A stretch of DNA of 64,000 bases from Chlorogloeopsis fritschii PCC 6912 (lineage in GTDB: Bacteria; Cyanobacteriota; Cyanobacteriia; Cyanobacteriales; Nostocaceae), in assembly GCF_000317285.1 (NCBI RefSeq), contig NZ_AJLN01000100.1, positions 62,001 to 126,000 of the forward strand. Reading direction: 5' to 3'. Both the position numbers and the translations under genes were made by a program. Shown here in pieces: positions 8,397-17,255 of the stretch. Each line of letters opens with the position of its first letter. Within the stretch, counting starts at the first letter, position 1. The notes below the pieces were generated by a model. That model had not been told where the DNA came from, made no database searches, and saw nothing but the letters and a program-made list of their open reading frames with translations.

Positions 8397-9857
8397 CTAA
8401 CTCTTTAGTCTTTCTGGTAGGCAATCTTGTCGAATTACATCTTCATAAGTTTCGCGTTGCAAAATTAAATTTGCTTCGCCATTCGCCACTACAACAGCTG
8501 CCGGTCGGGGCAAGCGATTATAGTTAGATGCCATACTGTAATTGTAAGCACCAGTTGCCATGACTACGAGAATATCTCCAGGTTCTGTTTTAGGCAGCTG
8601 GGCATTTTTAATTAATATGTCTCCTGATTCACAATGCTTTCCAGCAATTGTAACTGTTTCTGTACAAGGAACCGACATTCGGTTGGCAACGACTGTACGA
8701 TACACTGATTGATAAGTAATTGGGCGGGGATTATCAGACATACCCCCATCAACGGCAACGTAGGTACGAATATCGGGAATCACTTTGGATGAGCCGATAG
8801 TATAAGCTGTGACGCAAGCAGAAGCAATTAGCGATCGCCCAGGTTCGCACAGTAATTTTGGCAAAGGTAAGTTTTCTTGGGCACAAGCGGTTTGGATCAC
8901 TTCACAAATCGGCTTTACCCATTCTTCAATGCTGGGAGGATCGTCTGATTCTATATACTTAACTCCTAAACCACCGCCGACATTTAATTCTGTAATCGAC
9001 AGCCCATAGCCAGCAGCTTTACTCAACCACTGCACCATCACCGCAGCTAAATCCTGATGCGGTTGACGTTCAAAAATCTGGGAACCAATATGAGCGTGCA
9101 AACCTACGCAATTAAGGGCTGATTGATTACTGACAAAAGTAAACAATTCATCTAAATCGCCGGGATCAAAACCAAATTTACTATCTAAGTGTCCGGTACG
9201 AATATATTCGTGAGTGTGGCACTCAATTCCTGGAGTCAATCGCAGCATGATGCGAATAGGAGAACAAGAGTGGGAGAGTGGGAGAGTAAGGAAAAATTCT
9301 TCTCCTTGTCTGGTTGTCTCCTTGTCCCCTTCCCCAGCTAACTCCACCAGAGTCCGCAATTCATACCAGTTATCCACGACAATCGTGCAACCAGACTGAA
9401 TTGCTAAAAGTAATTCTTGGCGTGATTTGTTATTTCCGTGGAAGTAAATCTTCTCTGGACTCAAGCCTGCACTCAGGGCAGTATAAAGCTCGCCTCCCGA
9501 TACAACATCAATTCCCAAACCTTCTGATGCGACGATCGCACAAACGGCTAAACAACTCCATGCTTTGGAAGCATATAGTACCTGAGCTTCACCCTGATAG
9601 TAACGCTGGAAACTTTCCCGATACTGACGGCAAGCGGTTCGCAGGGTTTCTTCATCCAAAATATATAAGGGTGAGCCAAACTTTTGTACTAAAGTTGTTA
9701 CATCGCAACCCCCTATTTCTAGATGGTCTTGATGATTAATTTTGGCACTCAGCGGTAACAGTCCTTGATTGGGTGAAAGATTTACTTTGTTAGTGCTTGT
9801 TTGCAATAAATACTGGCGACCAGAAAGTTGAACTCCAGCAGGCTGAGTCGATACCAT
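8397..9857 (-). CDS. lysA: Diaminopimelate decarboxylase, with an in-frame low-complexity insert
   Basis: A PLP enzyme of the alanine-racemase fold (486 aa) that converts meso-diaminopimelate to L-lysine. Seen: the PLP lysine in VLYASKAWSC (about residue 93), the GGGLGVKY phosphate-binding loop, EPGRSL, and the substrate cysteine motif CESGDIL. Around residues 175-205 there is an extra Glu/Thr/Ser-rich stretch (GEGDKETTRQGEEFFLTLPL and the following residues) not expected in LysA; it is encoded by a g/c-skewed low-complexity tract like the intergenic repeats. All catalytic motifs are intact, so activity is probably kept. The gene stands alone on the minus strand. Confidence 0.94.
   Translation of the reverse strand: MVSTQPAGVQLSGRQYLLQTSTNKVNLSPNQGLLPLSAKINHQDHLEIGGCDVTTLVQKFGSPLYILDEETLRTACRQYRESFQRYYQGEAQVLYASKAWSCLAVCAIVASEGLGIDVVSGGELYTALSAGLSPEKIYFHGNNKSRQELLLAIQSGCTIVVDNWYELRTLVELAGEGDKETTRQGEEFFLTLPLSHSCSPIRIMLRLTPGIECHTHEYIRTGHLDSKFGFDPGDLDELFTFVSNQSALNCVGLHAHIGSQIFERQPHQDLAAVMVQWLSKAAGYGLSITELNVGGGLGVKYIESDDPPSIEEWVKPICEVIQTACAQENLPLPKLLCEPGRSLIASACVTAYTIGSSKVIPDIRTYVAVDGGMSDNPRPITYQSVYRTVVANRMSVPCTETVTIAGKHCESGDILIKNAQLPKTEPGDILVVMATGAYNYSMASNYNRLPRPAAVVVANGEANLILQRETYEDVIRQDCLPERLKS
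9256..9335. repeat. Low-complexity repeat inserted in frame in lysA
   Basis: The plus strand reads gggagagtgggagagtaagg followed by ctccttgtctggttgtctcc-type units, the same composition as intergenic tracts at 4,800 and 6,290. It preserves the lysA frame and falls between conserved blocks. Confidence 0.6.
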
Positions 9858-10078
9858 AACTATTAAGAGTTGTCCTTGTTGTTTTAATTACAGGCTTAAG
9901 CGGGTCTCGTGATTCCCAGTTTACCGAATAACGTGCTTTTTCGCCCCTGCCTTTCGGCATTGAATAGGGGTATAGGTGAATTCATCTTTCTTACCCTTTA
10001 AACCCTTATCCCCTTATTCCTCATTATTTCCTTAAACCCTTACACCTTTTTTCGATTCTGTAGACTTAACCAAAAAGT

Positions 10079-10633
10079 GTGAGCAAATTCAAATTAGAAC
10101 TGAAATCTTTAACAACAGCAGATTTAAGTGCTGTAATGGAACTCGACAAAGCCTGTTTTGGTGGTCTTTGGACATTGGAAGCATATCAAAGAGAGTTAGA
10201 CAGCCCCAATAGCATTCTACTCGGTTTGTTTTCGCCTTTGTTTCCTCAGAAATTGCTGGCAATGGGGTGTTTTTGGTCAATTTTAGAGGAAGCCCACATT
10301 ACAATCTTGGCAGTCCATCCCCAATACCAAAGCAAAGGTTTGGGGCAAGCTATGCTCTATTTTCTCCTCAAGTCAGCTTGTGATGGTGGAAGCGAGCGAG
10401 CTACCCTTGAAGTGAGAGCTTCTAACCAAGCTGCAATTGCTCTCTATCATAAATTTGGCTTCAAAACTGCTGGACGGCGGCGACGTTACTACAAAGATAA
10501 CGATGAAGATGCGCTGATTCTGTGGCTGGGAGGTATGCAACTTCCGGAGTTTCAAGACGCTTTGCACAACTTACGCGCTCTGATTAGCGATCGCCTCAAC
10601 AATTTTTCTTGGGATTTAGTCAATCTTTGGTAG
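10079..10633 (+). CDS. rimI: Ribosomal protein S18-type alanine N-acetyltransferase
   Basis: A GNAT fold (184 aa) with the acetyl-CoA loop in LAVHPQYQSKGLGQAMLYFL (about residues 78-97) and the RimI-like C-terminal part ATLEVRASNQAAIALYHKFG followed by RRRYYKDNDEDALIL. RimI acetylates the N-terminal alanine of S18. The start is GTG at 10,079; an upstream start is not visible. The roughly 35 residues after the GNAT core are a cyanobacterial extension. It is monocistronic, 220 bp after the divergent lysA start. The substrate could be another protein N-terminus. Confidence 0.85.
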   Translation: MSKFKLELKSLTTADLSAVMELDKACFGGLWTLEAYQRELDSPNSILLGLFSPLFPQKLLAMGCFWSILEEAHITILAVHPQYQSKGLGQAMLYFLLKSACDGGSERATLEVRASNQAAIALYHKFGFKTAGRRRRYYKDNDEDALILWLGGMQLPEFQDALHNLRALISDRLNNFSWDLVNLW

Positions 10634-10853
10634 AGATGCAACTAATCGTGTCCAGATCGCCGACAATAGTCAATAGGAATTAGTTACTATTAACTATGGA
10701 CTGTTAATAAAAACCATAAAACATTGACCTACTATTCCAATGCTTTGCGGTTTAACAGTGAGTTATGAACTTTTTAACTCCACTTAAACTCTACTTAATT
10801 GTTATTTGTCCCCCTATGTCTTATAAAAAATTATAATAGTGTTCAAAAAGTGA

Positions 10854-10882
10854 TTGACAAATGCAATTTTTTGTAGTATATA
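10854..10882 (+). promoter_or_regulatory. Candidate sigma-70-type promoter upstream of clpC
   Basis: ttgaca (10,854-10,859) and tatata (10,877-10,882) are separated by 17 bp, a consensus-like arrangement, about 245 bp before the clpC start. The 490-bp rimI-clpC gap otherwise holds no gene. Confidence 0.5.
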
Positions 10883-11077
10883 CTTTTCTTTGGGATTGAT
10901 TTTGCAGTCTCGCAAATCCAGAATTTTTGTTTGTAATTCATTTCCCGAAACACGGTAAATTCAAGCTCCTCAGTACACAGTTCACAAAAAATAATAAAAG
11001 CTAGCAGTTCCCATAAACCTGGGCGATCCCTGATTGAATGTCTATTTCTTTATACAGACATCCAATCGGTTTTGCTG

Positions 11078-11086
11078 TGCTAAAAT
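11078..11086 (+). promoter_or_regulatory. Candidate extended -10 element of clpC
   Basis: tgctaaaat, an extended -10 hexamer (TGN-TAAAAT), lies 40 bp before the clpC start. The same tgtgctaaaatca string precedes the gyrA-type gene at 47,614. No good -35 is seen. Confidence 0.35.
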
Positions 11087-11125
11087 CAGCGTACCGGCAC
11101 GACGCAGGTGATGGGAAACAATGCC

Positions 11126-13594
11126 ATGTTTGAACGCTTCACAGAAAAAGCCATTAAGGTAATCATGCTAGCCCAGGAAGAGGCACGCCGCCTGGGACAC
11201 AATTTTGTGGGTACCGAGCAGATCCTCCTGGGTCTGATTGGAGAAGGTACCGGAGTGGCGGCCAAGGTGCTGAAATCTATGGGCGTTAATCTCAAAGACG
11301 CTCGGATTGAAGTAGAAAAAATCATAGGCCGGGGTTCAGGCTTTGTAGCCGTGGAAATTCCGTTTACGCCACGGGCAAAGCGAGTTCTGGAACTATCCTT
11401 GGAAGAAGCGCGCCAATTAGGGCATAACTATATAGGTACCGAGCATCTGCTGTTGGGCCTGATCCGAGAAGGGGAAGGTGTGGCAGCCAGGGTACTAGAA
11501 AACCTGGGCGTGGATCTCTCTAAGGTAAGGACTCAAGTGATTCGGATGTTGGGAGAAACCGCTGAGGTGAGTGCCGGTGGGCAACCTCGTGGCAACAAGA
11601 CCCCGACATTGGATGAATTTGGCTCGAATTTGACCCAAATGGCCTTGGATGGCAAGCTCGATCCAGTGGTGGGACGAGCCAAAGAAATTGAGCGGGTGAT
11701 TCAGATTTTGGGTCGCCGCACAAAAAATAATCCCGTATTAATTGGGGAACCAGGGGTTGGTAAGACCGCGATCGCTGAAGGTTTAGCACAGCGTATTGCC
11801 AACAAAGATGTCCCTGACATCCTGGAAGAGAAGCGCGTAGTTACTTTAGATATTGGTTTACTCGTAGCAGGAACAAAATATCGAGGTGAATTTGAAGAAC
11901 GCCTGAAGAAAATCATGGATGAAATTCGGCAGGCGGGAAATGTAATTTTAGTAATAGACGAGGTACACACCCTAATTGGTGCGGGTGCGGCAGAAGGCGC
12001 GATTGATGCAGCAAATATCCTCAAGCCAGCTTTGGCAAGAGGCGAGTTGCAGTGTATCGGTGCCACAACCCTAGATGAATACCGCAAACATATTGAGCGG
12101 GATGCAGCACTAGAACGCCGTTTCCAACCAGTAATGGTCGGTGAACCTACGGTGGATGAAACTATAGAAATTTTACGCGGACTGCGCGATCGCTACGAGC
12201 AACACCACAAGCTGAAGATTTCCGACGAAGCTTTGATTGCAGCGGCGAAATTATCTGACCGTTACATCAGCGATCGCTATCTGCCAGATAAAGCGATCGA
12301 CTTGATTGACGAAGCCGGAAGCCGGGTACGTTTGATTAACTCCCAACTGCCACCCGCAGCTAAGGAATTGGATAAAGAACTGCGCCAGATATTAAAGGAA
12401 AAAGACGATGCAGTTCGTGCCCAAGACTTTGACCGAGCCGGAGAACTGCGGGATCGGGAAATGGAAATCAAAGCCGAAATTCGGGCGATCGCTCAAAGCA
12501 AGTCTAATGGTGGTCGCAATGATGGTGATGAACCTGTCGTTAACGAAGAAGACATTGCCCACATTGTCGCTTCTTGGACAGGAGTCCCGGTAAACAAACT
12601 CACCGAATCCGAGTCCGAAAAGCTGCTGCACATGGAAGAAACCTTGCACCAGCGCCTAATTGGTCAAGAAGATGCAGTGAAGGCAGTTTCGCGGGCAATT
12701 CGTCGCGCTCGTGTCGGCTTGAAGAACCCCAACCGACCCATCGCTAGCTTTGTCTTCTCCGGGCCTACTGGTGTGGGTAAAACCGAATTAGCAAAAGCAT
12801 TGGCATCTTACTTCTTCGGTTCTGAAGAAGCGATGATCCGCCTGGATATGTCCGAATACATGGAGCGTCACACCGTTTCCAAGTTAATTGGTTCGCCTCC
12901 AGGTTACGTCGGTTACAACGAAGGCGGTCAATTGACAGAAGCAGTACGCCGCCGTCCTTACACCGTGGTGCTGTTCGATGAAATCGAAAAAGCGCACCCC
13001 GATGTATTCAATATGCTGCTGCAAATTCTGGAAGACGGTCGCTTAACTGATGCCAAAGGTCGCACGGTAGACTTTAAGAACACCTTGCTGATTTTGACAT
13101 CTAACATCGGTTCTAAGGTGATTGAAAAAGGTGGCGGCGGTATCGGCTTCGAGTTTGCTGAAGACCAAAGCGAACAGCAATACAACCGCATTAAGTCTTT
13201 GGTGAACGAAGAACTGAAACAGTACTTCCGTCCAGAATTCCTCAACCGTCTGGATGAAATTATCGTCTTCCGTCAACTGAGCAAGGAAGAGGTAATGCAA
13301 ATTGCCGACATCATGCTCAAAGAAGTATTCGGTCGCCTCACCGAAAAAGGCATTACTCTGGAAGTGAGCGATCGCTTCAAGGAACGCCTGCTGCAAGAGG
13401 GTTATAACCCCAGCTACGGTGCAAGACCTTTACGTCGGGCAATTATGCGCTTGCTCGAAGATAGCTTGGCAGAAGAAATTCTCTCCGGTCGTGTTAAGGA
13501 AGGGGATACTGCTATTGTTGACGTGGATGAAAGCGGTACTGTGACGGTAAGGCCAGAACAGCGTCGAGAATTGATGACTCCAGGTGTGGAGTAA
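11126..13594 (+). CDS. clpC: Hsp100 chaperone ClpC (ATPase partner of ClpP)
   Basis: An 822-residue class I AAA+ unfoldase: double Clp-N repeat (residues 1-145), first AAA+ domain with Walker [14 protein letters not shown] and Walker [11 protein letters not shown], a UVR-containing middle domain ([19 protein letters not shown]), a second AAA+ domain with [13 protein letters not shown] and [12 protein letters not shown], and a C-terminal D2-small domain. It feeds substrates to ClpP/ClpR and is usually essential in cyanobacteria. I chose ATG 11,126 ([13 protein letters not shown]) because the family starts there; GTG 11,108 and ATG 11,111 would add 5-6 residues. The aggtg at 11,106 can act as its ribosome site. 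A terminator follows. Confidence 0.95.
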   Translation: MFERFTEKAIKVIMLAQEEARRLGHNFVGTEQILLGLIGEGTGVAAKVLKSMGVNLKDARIEVEKIIGRGSGFVAVEIPFTPRAKRVLELSLEEARQLGHNYIGTEHLLLGLIREGEGVAARVLENLGVDLSKVRTQVIRMLGETAEVSAGGQPRGNKTPTLDEFGSNLTQMALDGKLDPVVGRAKEIERVIQILGRRTKNNPVLIGEPGVGKTAIAEGLAQRIANKDVPDILEEKRVVTLDIGLLVAGTKYRGEFEERLKKIMDEIRQAGNVILVIDEVHTLIGAGAAEGAIDAANILKPALARGELQCIGATTLDEYRKHIERDAALERRFQPVMVGEPTVDETIEILRGLRDRYEQHHKLKISDEALIAAAKLSDRYISDRYLPDKAIDLIDEAGSRVRLINSQLPPAAKELDKELRQILKEKDDAVRAQDFDRAGELRDREMEIKAEIRAIAQSKSNGGRNDGDEPVVNEEDIAHIVASWTGVPVNKLTESESEKLLHMEETLHQRLIGQEDAVKAVSRAIRRARVGLKNPNRPIASFVFSGPTGVGKTELAKALASYFFGSEEAMIRLDMSEYMERHTVSKLIGSPPGYVGYNEGGQLTEAVRRRPYTVVLFDEIEKAHPDVFNMLLQILEDGRLTDAKGRTVDFKNTLLILTSNIGSKVIEKGGGGIGFEFAEDQSEQQYNRIKSLVNEELKQYFRPEFLNRLDEIIVFRQLSKEEVMQIADIMLKEVFGRLTEKGITLEVSDRFKERLLQEGYNPSYGARPLRRAIMRLLEDSLAEEILSGRVKEGDTAIVDVDESGTVTVRPEQRRELMTPGVE

Positions 13595-13632
13595 ATTTTA
13601 GATTTTAAAATCTAGAATTTAAAATTTGAAAG

Positions 13633-13663
13633 CGGTAGAGGGTGAAAATCTTCTACCGTTTTT
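13633..13663 (+). terminator. Rho-independent terminator of clpC
   Basis: cggtaga (13,633) pairs with tctaccg (13,652-13,658), followed by five T. It lies 39 bases after the clpC stop and is the clearest terminator in this part of the window. Confidence 0.75.
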
Positions 13664-13746
13664 GTCATTCCTGGCGGGATGTAAAACTAATTGGCTTAAA
13701 AACTATTCGCGAATCGTCATCACCGATTTGCTGCAACTTTATCAAA

Positions 13747-14073
13747 CTACATCCGCGACAGAACAGCAACCTTGGAAAGCTTGTCTTGATCCAGCCCTTT
13801 GAGTTCGTTCAGAGATAACCAGCCTTCCTTAATCAATTCAGCAAAGATAAAGAGCAGAACGGAGTATTGGTAGTCGTACTTACCCTCAATTTCATGCCTT
13901 TTTGCACTCAAGAAATCGTGTAATCGCCAGATATCATTCAAGTCCACGAGGGTACTTGCTTCTTTTTGAACTTGTTTAAGCAAAGCATCAATTTCTCTTT
14001 TGTAGGCTTGTTCAAAGGCAGTTCTAGCTATTTTCTTTTCGATATCCGTCCACTCAGTTTCACTTGCTTGCAT
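13747..14073 (-). CDS. frp: Fluorescence recovery protein (FRP)
   Basis: The 108-residue all-helical protein carries the family signature DIWRLHDFLSAKRHEIEGKY (residues about 48-67), which includes the W/H/D/R residues shown in Synechocystis FRP to contact OCP. FRP binds the red form of the orange carotenoid protein, detaches it from the phycobilisome and speeds its return to the orange form. The gene lies directly downstream of ocp on the same strand, the classical OCP1-FRP arrangement. Length matches the short (non-extended) FRP form. An inverted repeat sits in the 132-bp gap between the two genes. Confidence 0.93.
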   Translation of the reverse strand: MQASETEWTDIEKKIARTAFEQAYKREIDALLKQVQKEASTLVDLNDIWRLHDFLSAKRHEIEGKYDYQYSVLLFIFAELIKEGWLSLNELKGLDQDKLSKVAVLSRM

Positions 14074-14137
14074 TATTCAACCTGAAATTTTTGCGGTAGT
14101 TATTTGGTTAGAGTTATTCCGTTTTTTCCCAGAGCAA

Positions 14138-14167
14138 TTGAGCGCTCTGTTAACCAAAAGCGCTCAA
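14138..14167. repeat. Inverted repeat between ocp and frp
   Basis: Perfect 9-bp arms ttgagcgct / agcgctcaa are separated by 12 bases, 39-68 bases after the ocp stop. No T-run follows on the minus strand, so it is more likely a processing or attenuation hairpin than a full terminator. It could lower frp expression relative to ocp. Confidence 0.6.
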
Positions 14168-14205
14168 TACGATCATCGGTAATTTACTTAATTTCTATTG
14201 TCTGC

Positions 14206-15165
14206 CTAGCGAACTAGGTTTAGAAGTTCTTTGGGAGAAGCCAACAAGTCAATGGCTACAAAAAATATCTTGCCTTCAGGATTGAGCAAGAACCGCCAAG
14301 CCATGTTCATGCCCACTGCTGCGCCAAACCAAGGGGTTTGAACTTTGCCCGTCACTTTCACTTGAGTATAGCCATCTTCCGCGGGTTCAGAGATACCCCG
14401 CTCTGGGAGCAAATTGAGGTTTTGGCATTCTTCTCGGAAGAACCGCAAGATCGCATCTTTGCCCACGATCGGTCTTTGAAAGGGAGGCTGCAAAGCACCG
14501 TCTGGTACGAACAGCTTGATCAGTTCATCAAAGTCATTTGCATTCAAGTTGTTCATGTAGCTCAACACAGTTGGGTTGTTGATACCTTGAATAGTGACTT
14601 GAGTACGTTGAGACTTTTCTTTAGGCGGAACTACAGGTTCAGAAATTTTGGTGTAGCTGCCTAGTTTATTTACATCAAACCCCATGTCCACAACGGAGTT
14701 CCGCAAGACAGTGATCTGTTGTCCTTGATCCAAAGCTTTGAGAGTTTCCAATACAGCTTTAGCATTAGCTGATAACTGATAGCCAGCTGGAATTGGCGCA
14801 ACAATGCCTTGCTCCATCCATTCCCCAAGCTGATTCCAGAAACCTAGCTTAATATTAGGTGACCAAGTAGCATAGGTACGGCAAATGGGCGTATCTGCAT
14901 GGTTTGCTAGATCGCACATAACCTGAGTTTGTTCAGGAAAAGTCATTTGCTTGATTTGGTTCAGGATTCCTTCTGCAAACTGCATACTAGCTGCACCAGG
15001 AGCCGCAACCGTGATGGTTTTACCCATTTCCAAGAAAGCGAACCATGTCCATGCCAGTTGATCTTCGGCGCTGAGTTGGTTGAATCGAGCAGTTAGAGCT
15101 GGTACGGCATCCGCCGACAGTGTGTTGGGGAAAATGCCACGGGCAGAGTCGATAGTAATTGCCAT
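14206..15165 (-). CDS. ocp: Orange carotenoid protein (OCP1 type)
   Basis: Full-length OCP (319 aa): the N-terminal helical carotenoid/phycobilisome-binding domain (residues about 18-165) and the C-terminal NTF2-like sensor domain (about 190-315) joined by a PVVPPKEKSQ linker. Key residues are present with a +2 shift after the linker: Arg155 (interdomain salt bridge), Tyr203 and Trp290 (equivalents of Tyr201/Trp288 that hydrogen-bond the keto-carotenoid). Blue-green light converts it to a quencher that dissipates phycobilisome energy. The partner frp next door points to the FRP-regulated OCP1 clade. The 328-bp upstream region has no gene and should hold its promoter. Confidence 0.97.
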   Translation of the reverse strand: MAITIDSARGIFPNTLSADAVPALTARFNQLSAEDQLAWTWFAFLEMGKTITVAAPGAASMQFAEGILNQIKQMTFPEQTQVMCDLANHADTPICRTYATWSPNIKLGFWNQLGEWMEQGIVAPIPAGYQLSANAKAVLETLKALDQGQQITVLRNSVVDMGFDVNKLGSYTKISEPVVPPKEKSQRTQVTIQGINNPTVLSYMNNLNANDFDELIKLFVPDGALQPPFQRPIVGKDAILRFFREECQNLNLLPERGISEPAEDGYTQVKVTGKVQTPWFGAAVGMNMAWRFLLNPEGKIFFVAIDLLASPKELLNLVR

Positions 15166-15492
15166 ATAGAAAACTACCTCACTAATTTTTCAACTGACCC
15201 AACGTGGAGCGAGACATCTGTAGCTCACAGTTGTGCTCTCCAATCAAAATATCACAAATGTTTACAAAAAAATAAATTTCTTTACATTTGGCTCAGAAAT
15301 CTAGTGCCATTGGAGGCTGCAATACCTAAAAAGTCTGCCAGAAACAAGGATTTGAGCTTAGAATCCTACGACTTCAATTCATGAGAGTATATCAATGTAA
15401 ATATCAAGTCTTCTCAAAGAAATTAGTCTGAAGAGAGGTGTGCTTATTATTGAATTGTTACTAAATTTTAAGTATTTTCTAAGTAAACTACT

Positions 15493-15678
15493 ATGTTTGA
15501 TTTGCTAGTTCTGCTTGCTCAACAAACTACTACTGTTCAGGTAGGTATTAATATTAATGGCATCGTTGCTTTAATAGCAGGGATACTAATTCTCATACTT
15601 CCCAGGCTGCTTAACTACATTGTGGCGATATATTTAATAATTATTGGATTAGTACAGATTTTTAATTTTCGTATTTAA
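15493..15678 (+). CDS. DUF3096 small membrane protein
   Basis: A 61-residue protein with one N-terminal polar segment and two closely spaced hydrophobic stretches; the core GIVALIAGILILILPRLLNY followed by IVAIYLIIIGL matches the DUF3096 family over its length. Function is unknown. It is monocistronic between ocp and the ECF genes. Confidence 0.82.
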   Translation: MFDLLVLLAQQTTTVQVGININGIVALIAGILILILPRLLNYIVAIYLIIIGLVQIFNFRI

Positions 15679-15880
15679 ACTGGGTGAGTCAAATCAAAAA
15701 TCAGATTGAAATAGCACTTAATATTACATATAAATACAAAAACAGCACAATCAATCATCGTATCTGCAACAGTCTGCAATAGATGCGATCGCTAAACTAA
15801 AGACTAGATAATGTGTTTATAGGCGTGTTTTCTGCAAAAACATACTACTCATACACTAAAAGCAAATTTCAAAACTTAAT

Positions 15881-16429
15881 ATGAAAAGTCCTTGGCGTCT
15901 CAGAGACTATGTATTTGCTGCCTTCATGACGATTGGCATGGTAATTGCTGTATTTATTGTCGGCCCATTCGCACCCCCTGGACTACAGCTTTTGTTTTGG
16001 GCACCTTTGGGAGGGATTTTCCTGACTTTGGGAATGGCACGTTTACAGCGTCGCGGCAGTGTAGCTTTGATGATTCTTCCTTTGGCAGTGCTACTAGGGC
16101 TGATTTCACCGATTATTTCTCTGTACCTAGCTGTCACTGTTTTAGTAACCGAATTAGTGATGTTCTTTTTGGGGAACTATCGACGCAAAATCAACCGTTT
16201 ATGGGGAAATGTCCTCTTTTTTGCCAGCGCCAACTTAGGTGGTTTACTTCTTGGTGCCTATCTGATTAAAGGTTCGAGGGCAGATCCATTTGTGAAAATC
16301 GCGACGCAGCCTGGAGTACTTATCTTACTCACAGTACTGGCAGGCATAGCTGGTGTTGTTGGCTGGTGGTTAGGAGAGTCAGCAGTTAAACAATTACAAA
16401 GAGCGGGGAAAATGGATGTTGATGTTTAA
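15881..16429 (+). CDS. Putative substrate-binding S component of an ECF transporter
   Basis: The 182-residue protein has five to six predicted membrane helices with short loops and a C-terminal GWWLGESAVKQLQRAGK end. This topology and the following T and A genes fit an ECF-type vitamin/metal transporter S subunit, which binds the substrate and topples in the membrane when coupled. The sequence is not one of the S families I recognise readily (BioY, RibU, QueT, CbiM); the ATPase layout resembles YkoEDC-like systems. No riboswitch is recognisable upstream, so substrate is unknown. A 49-bp hairpin repeat lies in the gap to the T gene. Confidence 0.7.
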   Translation: MKSPWRLRDYVFAAFMTIGMVIAVFIVGPFAPPGLQLLFWAPLGGIFLTLGMARLQRRGSVALMILPLAVLLGLISPIISLYLAVTVLVTELVMFFLGNYRRKINRLWGNVLFFASANLGGLLLGAYLIKGSRADPFVKIATQPGVLILLTVLAGIAGVVGWWLGESAVKQLQRAGKMDVDV

Positions 16430-16485
16430 AACTACGTCTGAGGTGAATGAAAACAGCAGGCAAAAATTATCTTTCTAAAATCGAC

Positions 16486-16534
16486 CACAGATAAACACAG
16501 ATGCACACCGATAAATTATCTGTGTTTATCTGTG
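16486..16534. repeat. Long hairpin repeat inside the ECF operon
   Basis: Perfect 17-bp arms cacagataaacacagat (16,486-16,502) and its complement (16,518-16,534) flank 15 bases. It belongs to the acagataaacacagat spacer repeats common in cyanobacteria. It sits between the S and T genes and could modulate read-through or mRNA stability. Confidence 0.8.
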
Positions 16535-16571
16535 TCCATCTGTGTTCGTTATACGTAAATTTATTTTCCAC

Positions 16572-17249
16572 ATGAGGAAGCGTAATTTCCTTACTCAGAT
16601 TAATCCCCTACTCAAAATTATTGTTTGTATTACCATCCTGTTTGTAGCTCTGCTTTTGCACGATATCAAGGCAATTAGTGTCTTAGTAATTACCTTATTG
16701 ACATTACTGCTAGTTTCCGTGCGAATCAACCTGAAAATTTTTGCGTATGTGGCGATCGCTCTACTTATATTCATGGCTATTTCCACCTGGTTGAGGGATT
16801 TCCACACTTCCGTTATTAGCAGCTTGCGTCTGATCGCGATTCTGTTGCCAACCCCACTCCTTGCTAGTACTACCTCACCATCCGATTTAGTGAGAGCAAT
16901 TCAAGCCGCACGCTTACCCAATTTTATTGTTTTGAGTCTGATGCTGATTTGGAGATTTTTGCCTGTTATTCAGCAAGAAGCCCAGCGAATTATTGAAGCT
17001 AATTGGTTGCGGGGTGTAAATGTAGCACGTCAGCCAAGACAATGGTTTTCTGGCTTGTTAATGCCGTTGATTTTTCGGATTGTTGCCTACGCAGATGATG
17101 TTACCGTAGGCTTAGAAACCAGAGGTTACGATCCCCAGGCTCCACGCAGTAATAGCCAACCTTTGCGATGGCAATCAAAAGATACTATCTTTGCCGTCAG
17201 TGCTGCTGCAATTATGACAGTTGTGGGATATCTGGAATGGGTAGCTTGA
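16572..17249 (+). CDS. ECF transporter T component (EcfT/CbiQ family)
   Basis: A membrane protein of 225 aa with four to five helices and the two cytoplasmic coupling motifs of EcfT, seen here as ANWLRGVNVA and LETRGYDP (family consensus x-Arg-Gly). These helices lock onto the grooves of the ATPase subunits and transmit ATP hydrolysis to the S component. A GTG at 16,542 in the same frame lies in the hairpin repeat and adds ten residues; the ATG at 16,572 (MRKRNFLTQINPLLKIIV) is preferred. It is followed after 6 bases by the ATPase gene, so the two are coupled. Confidence 0.88.
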   Translation: MRKRNFLTQINPLLKIIVCITILFVALLLHDIKAISVLVITLLTLLLVSVRINLKIFAYVAIALLIFMAISTWLRDFHTSVISSLRLIAILLPTPLLASTTSPSDLVRAIQAARLPNFIVLSLMLIWRFLPVIQQEAQRIIEANWLRGVNVARQPRQWFSGLLMPLIFRIVAYADDVTVGLETRGYDPQAPRSNSQPLRWQSKDTIFAVSAAAIMTVVGYLEWVA

Positions 17250-17255
17250 GGAAAC

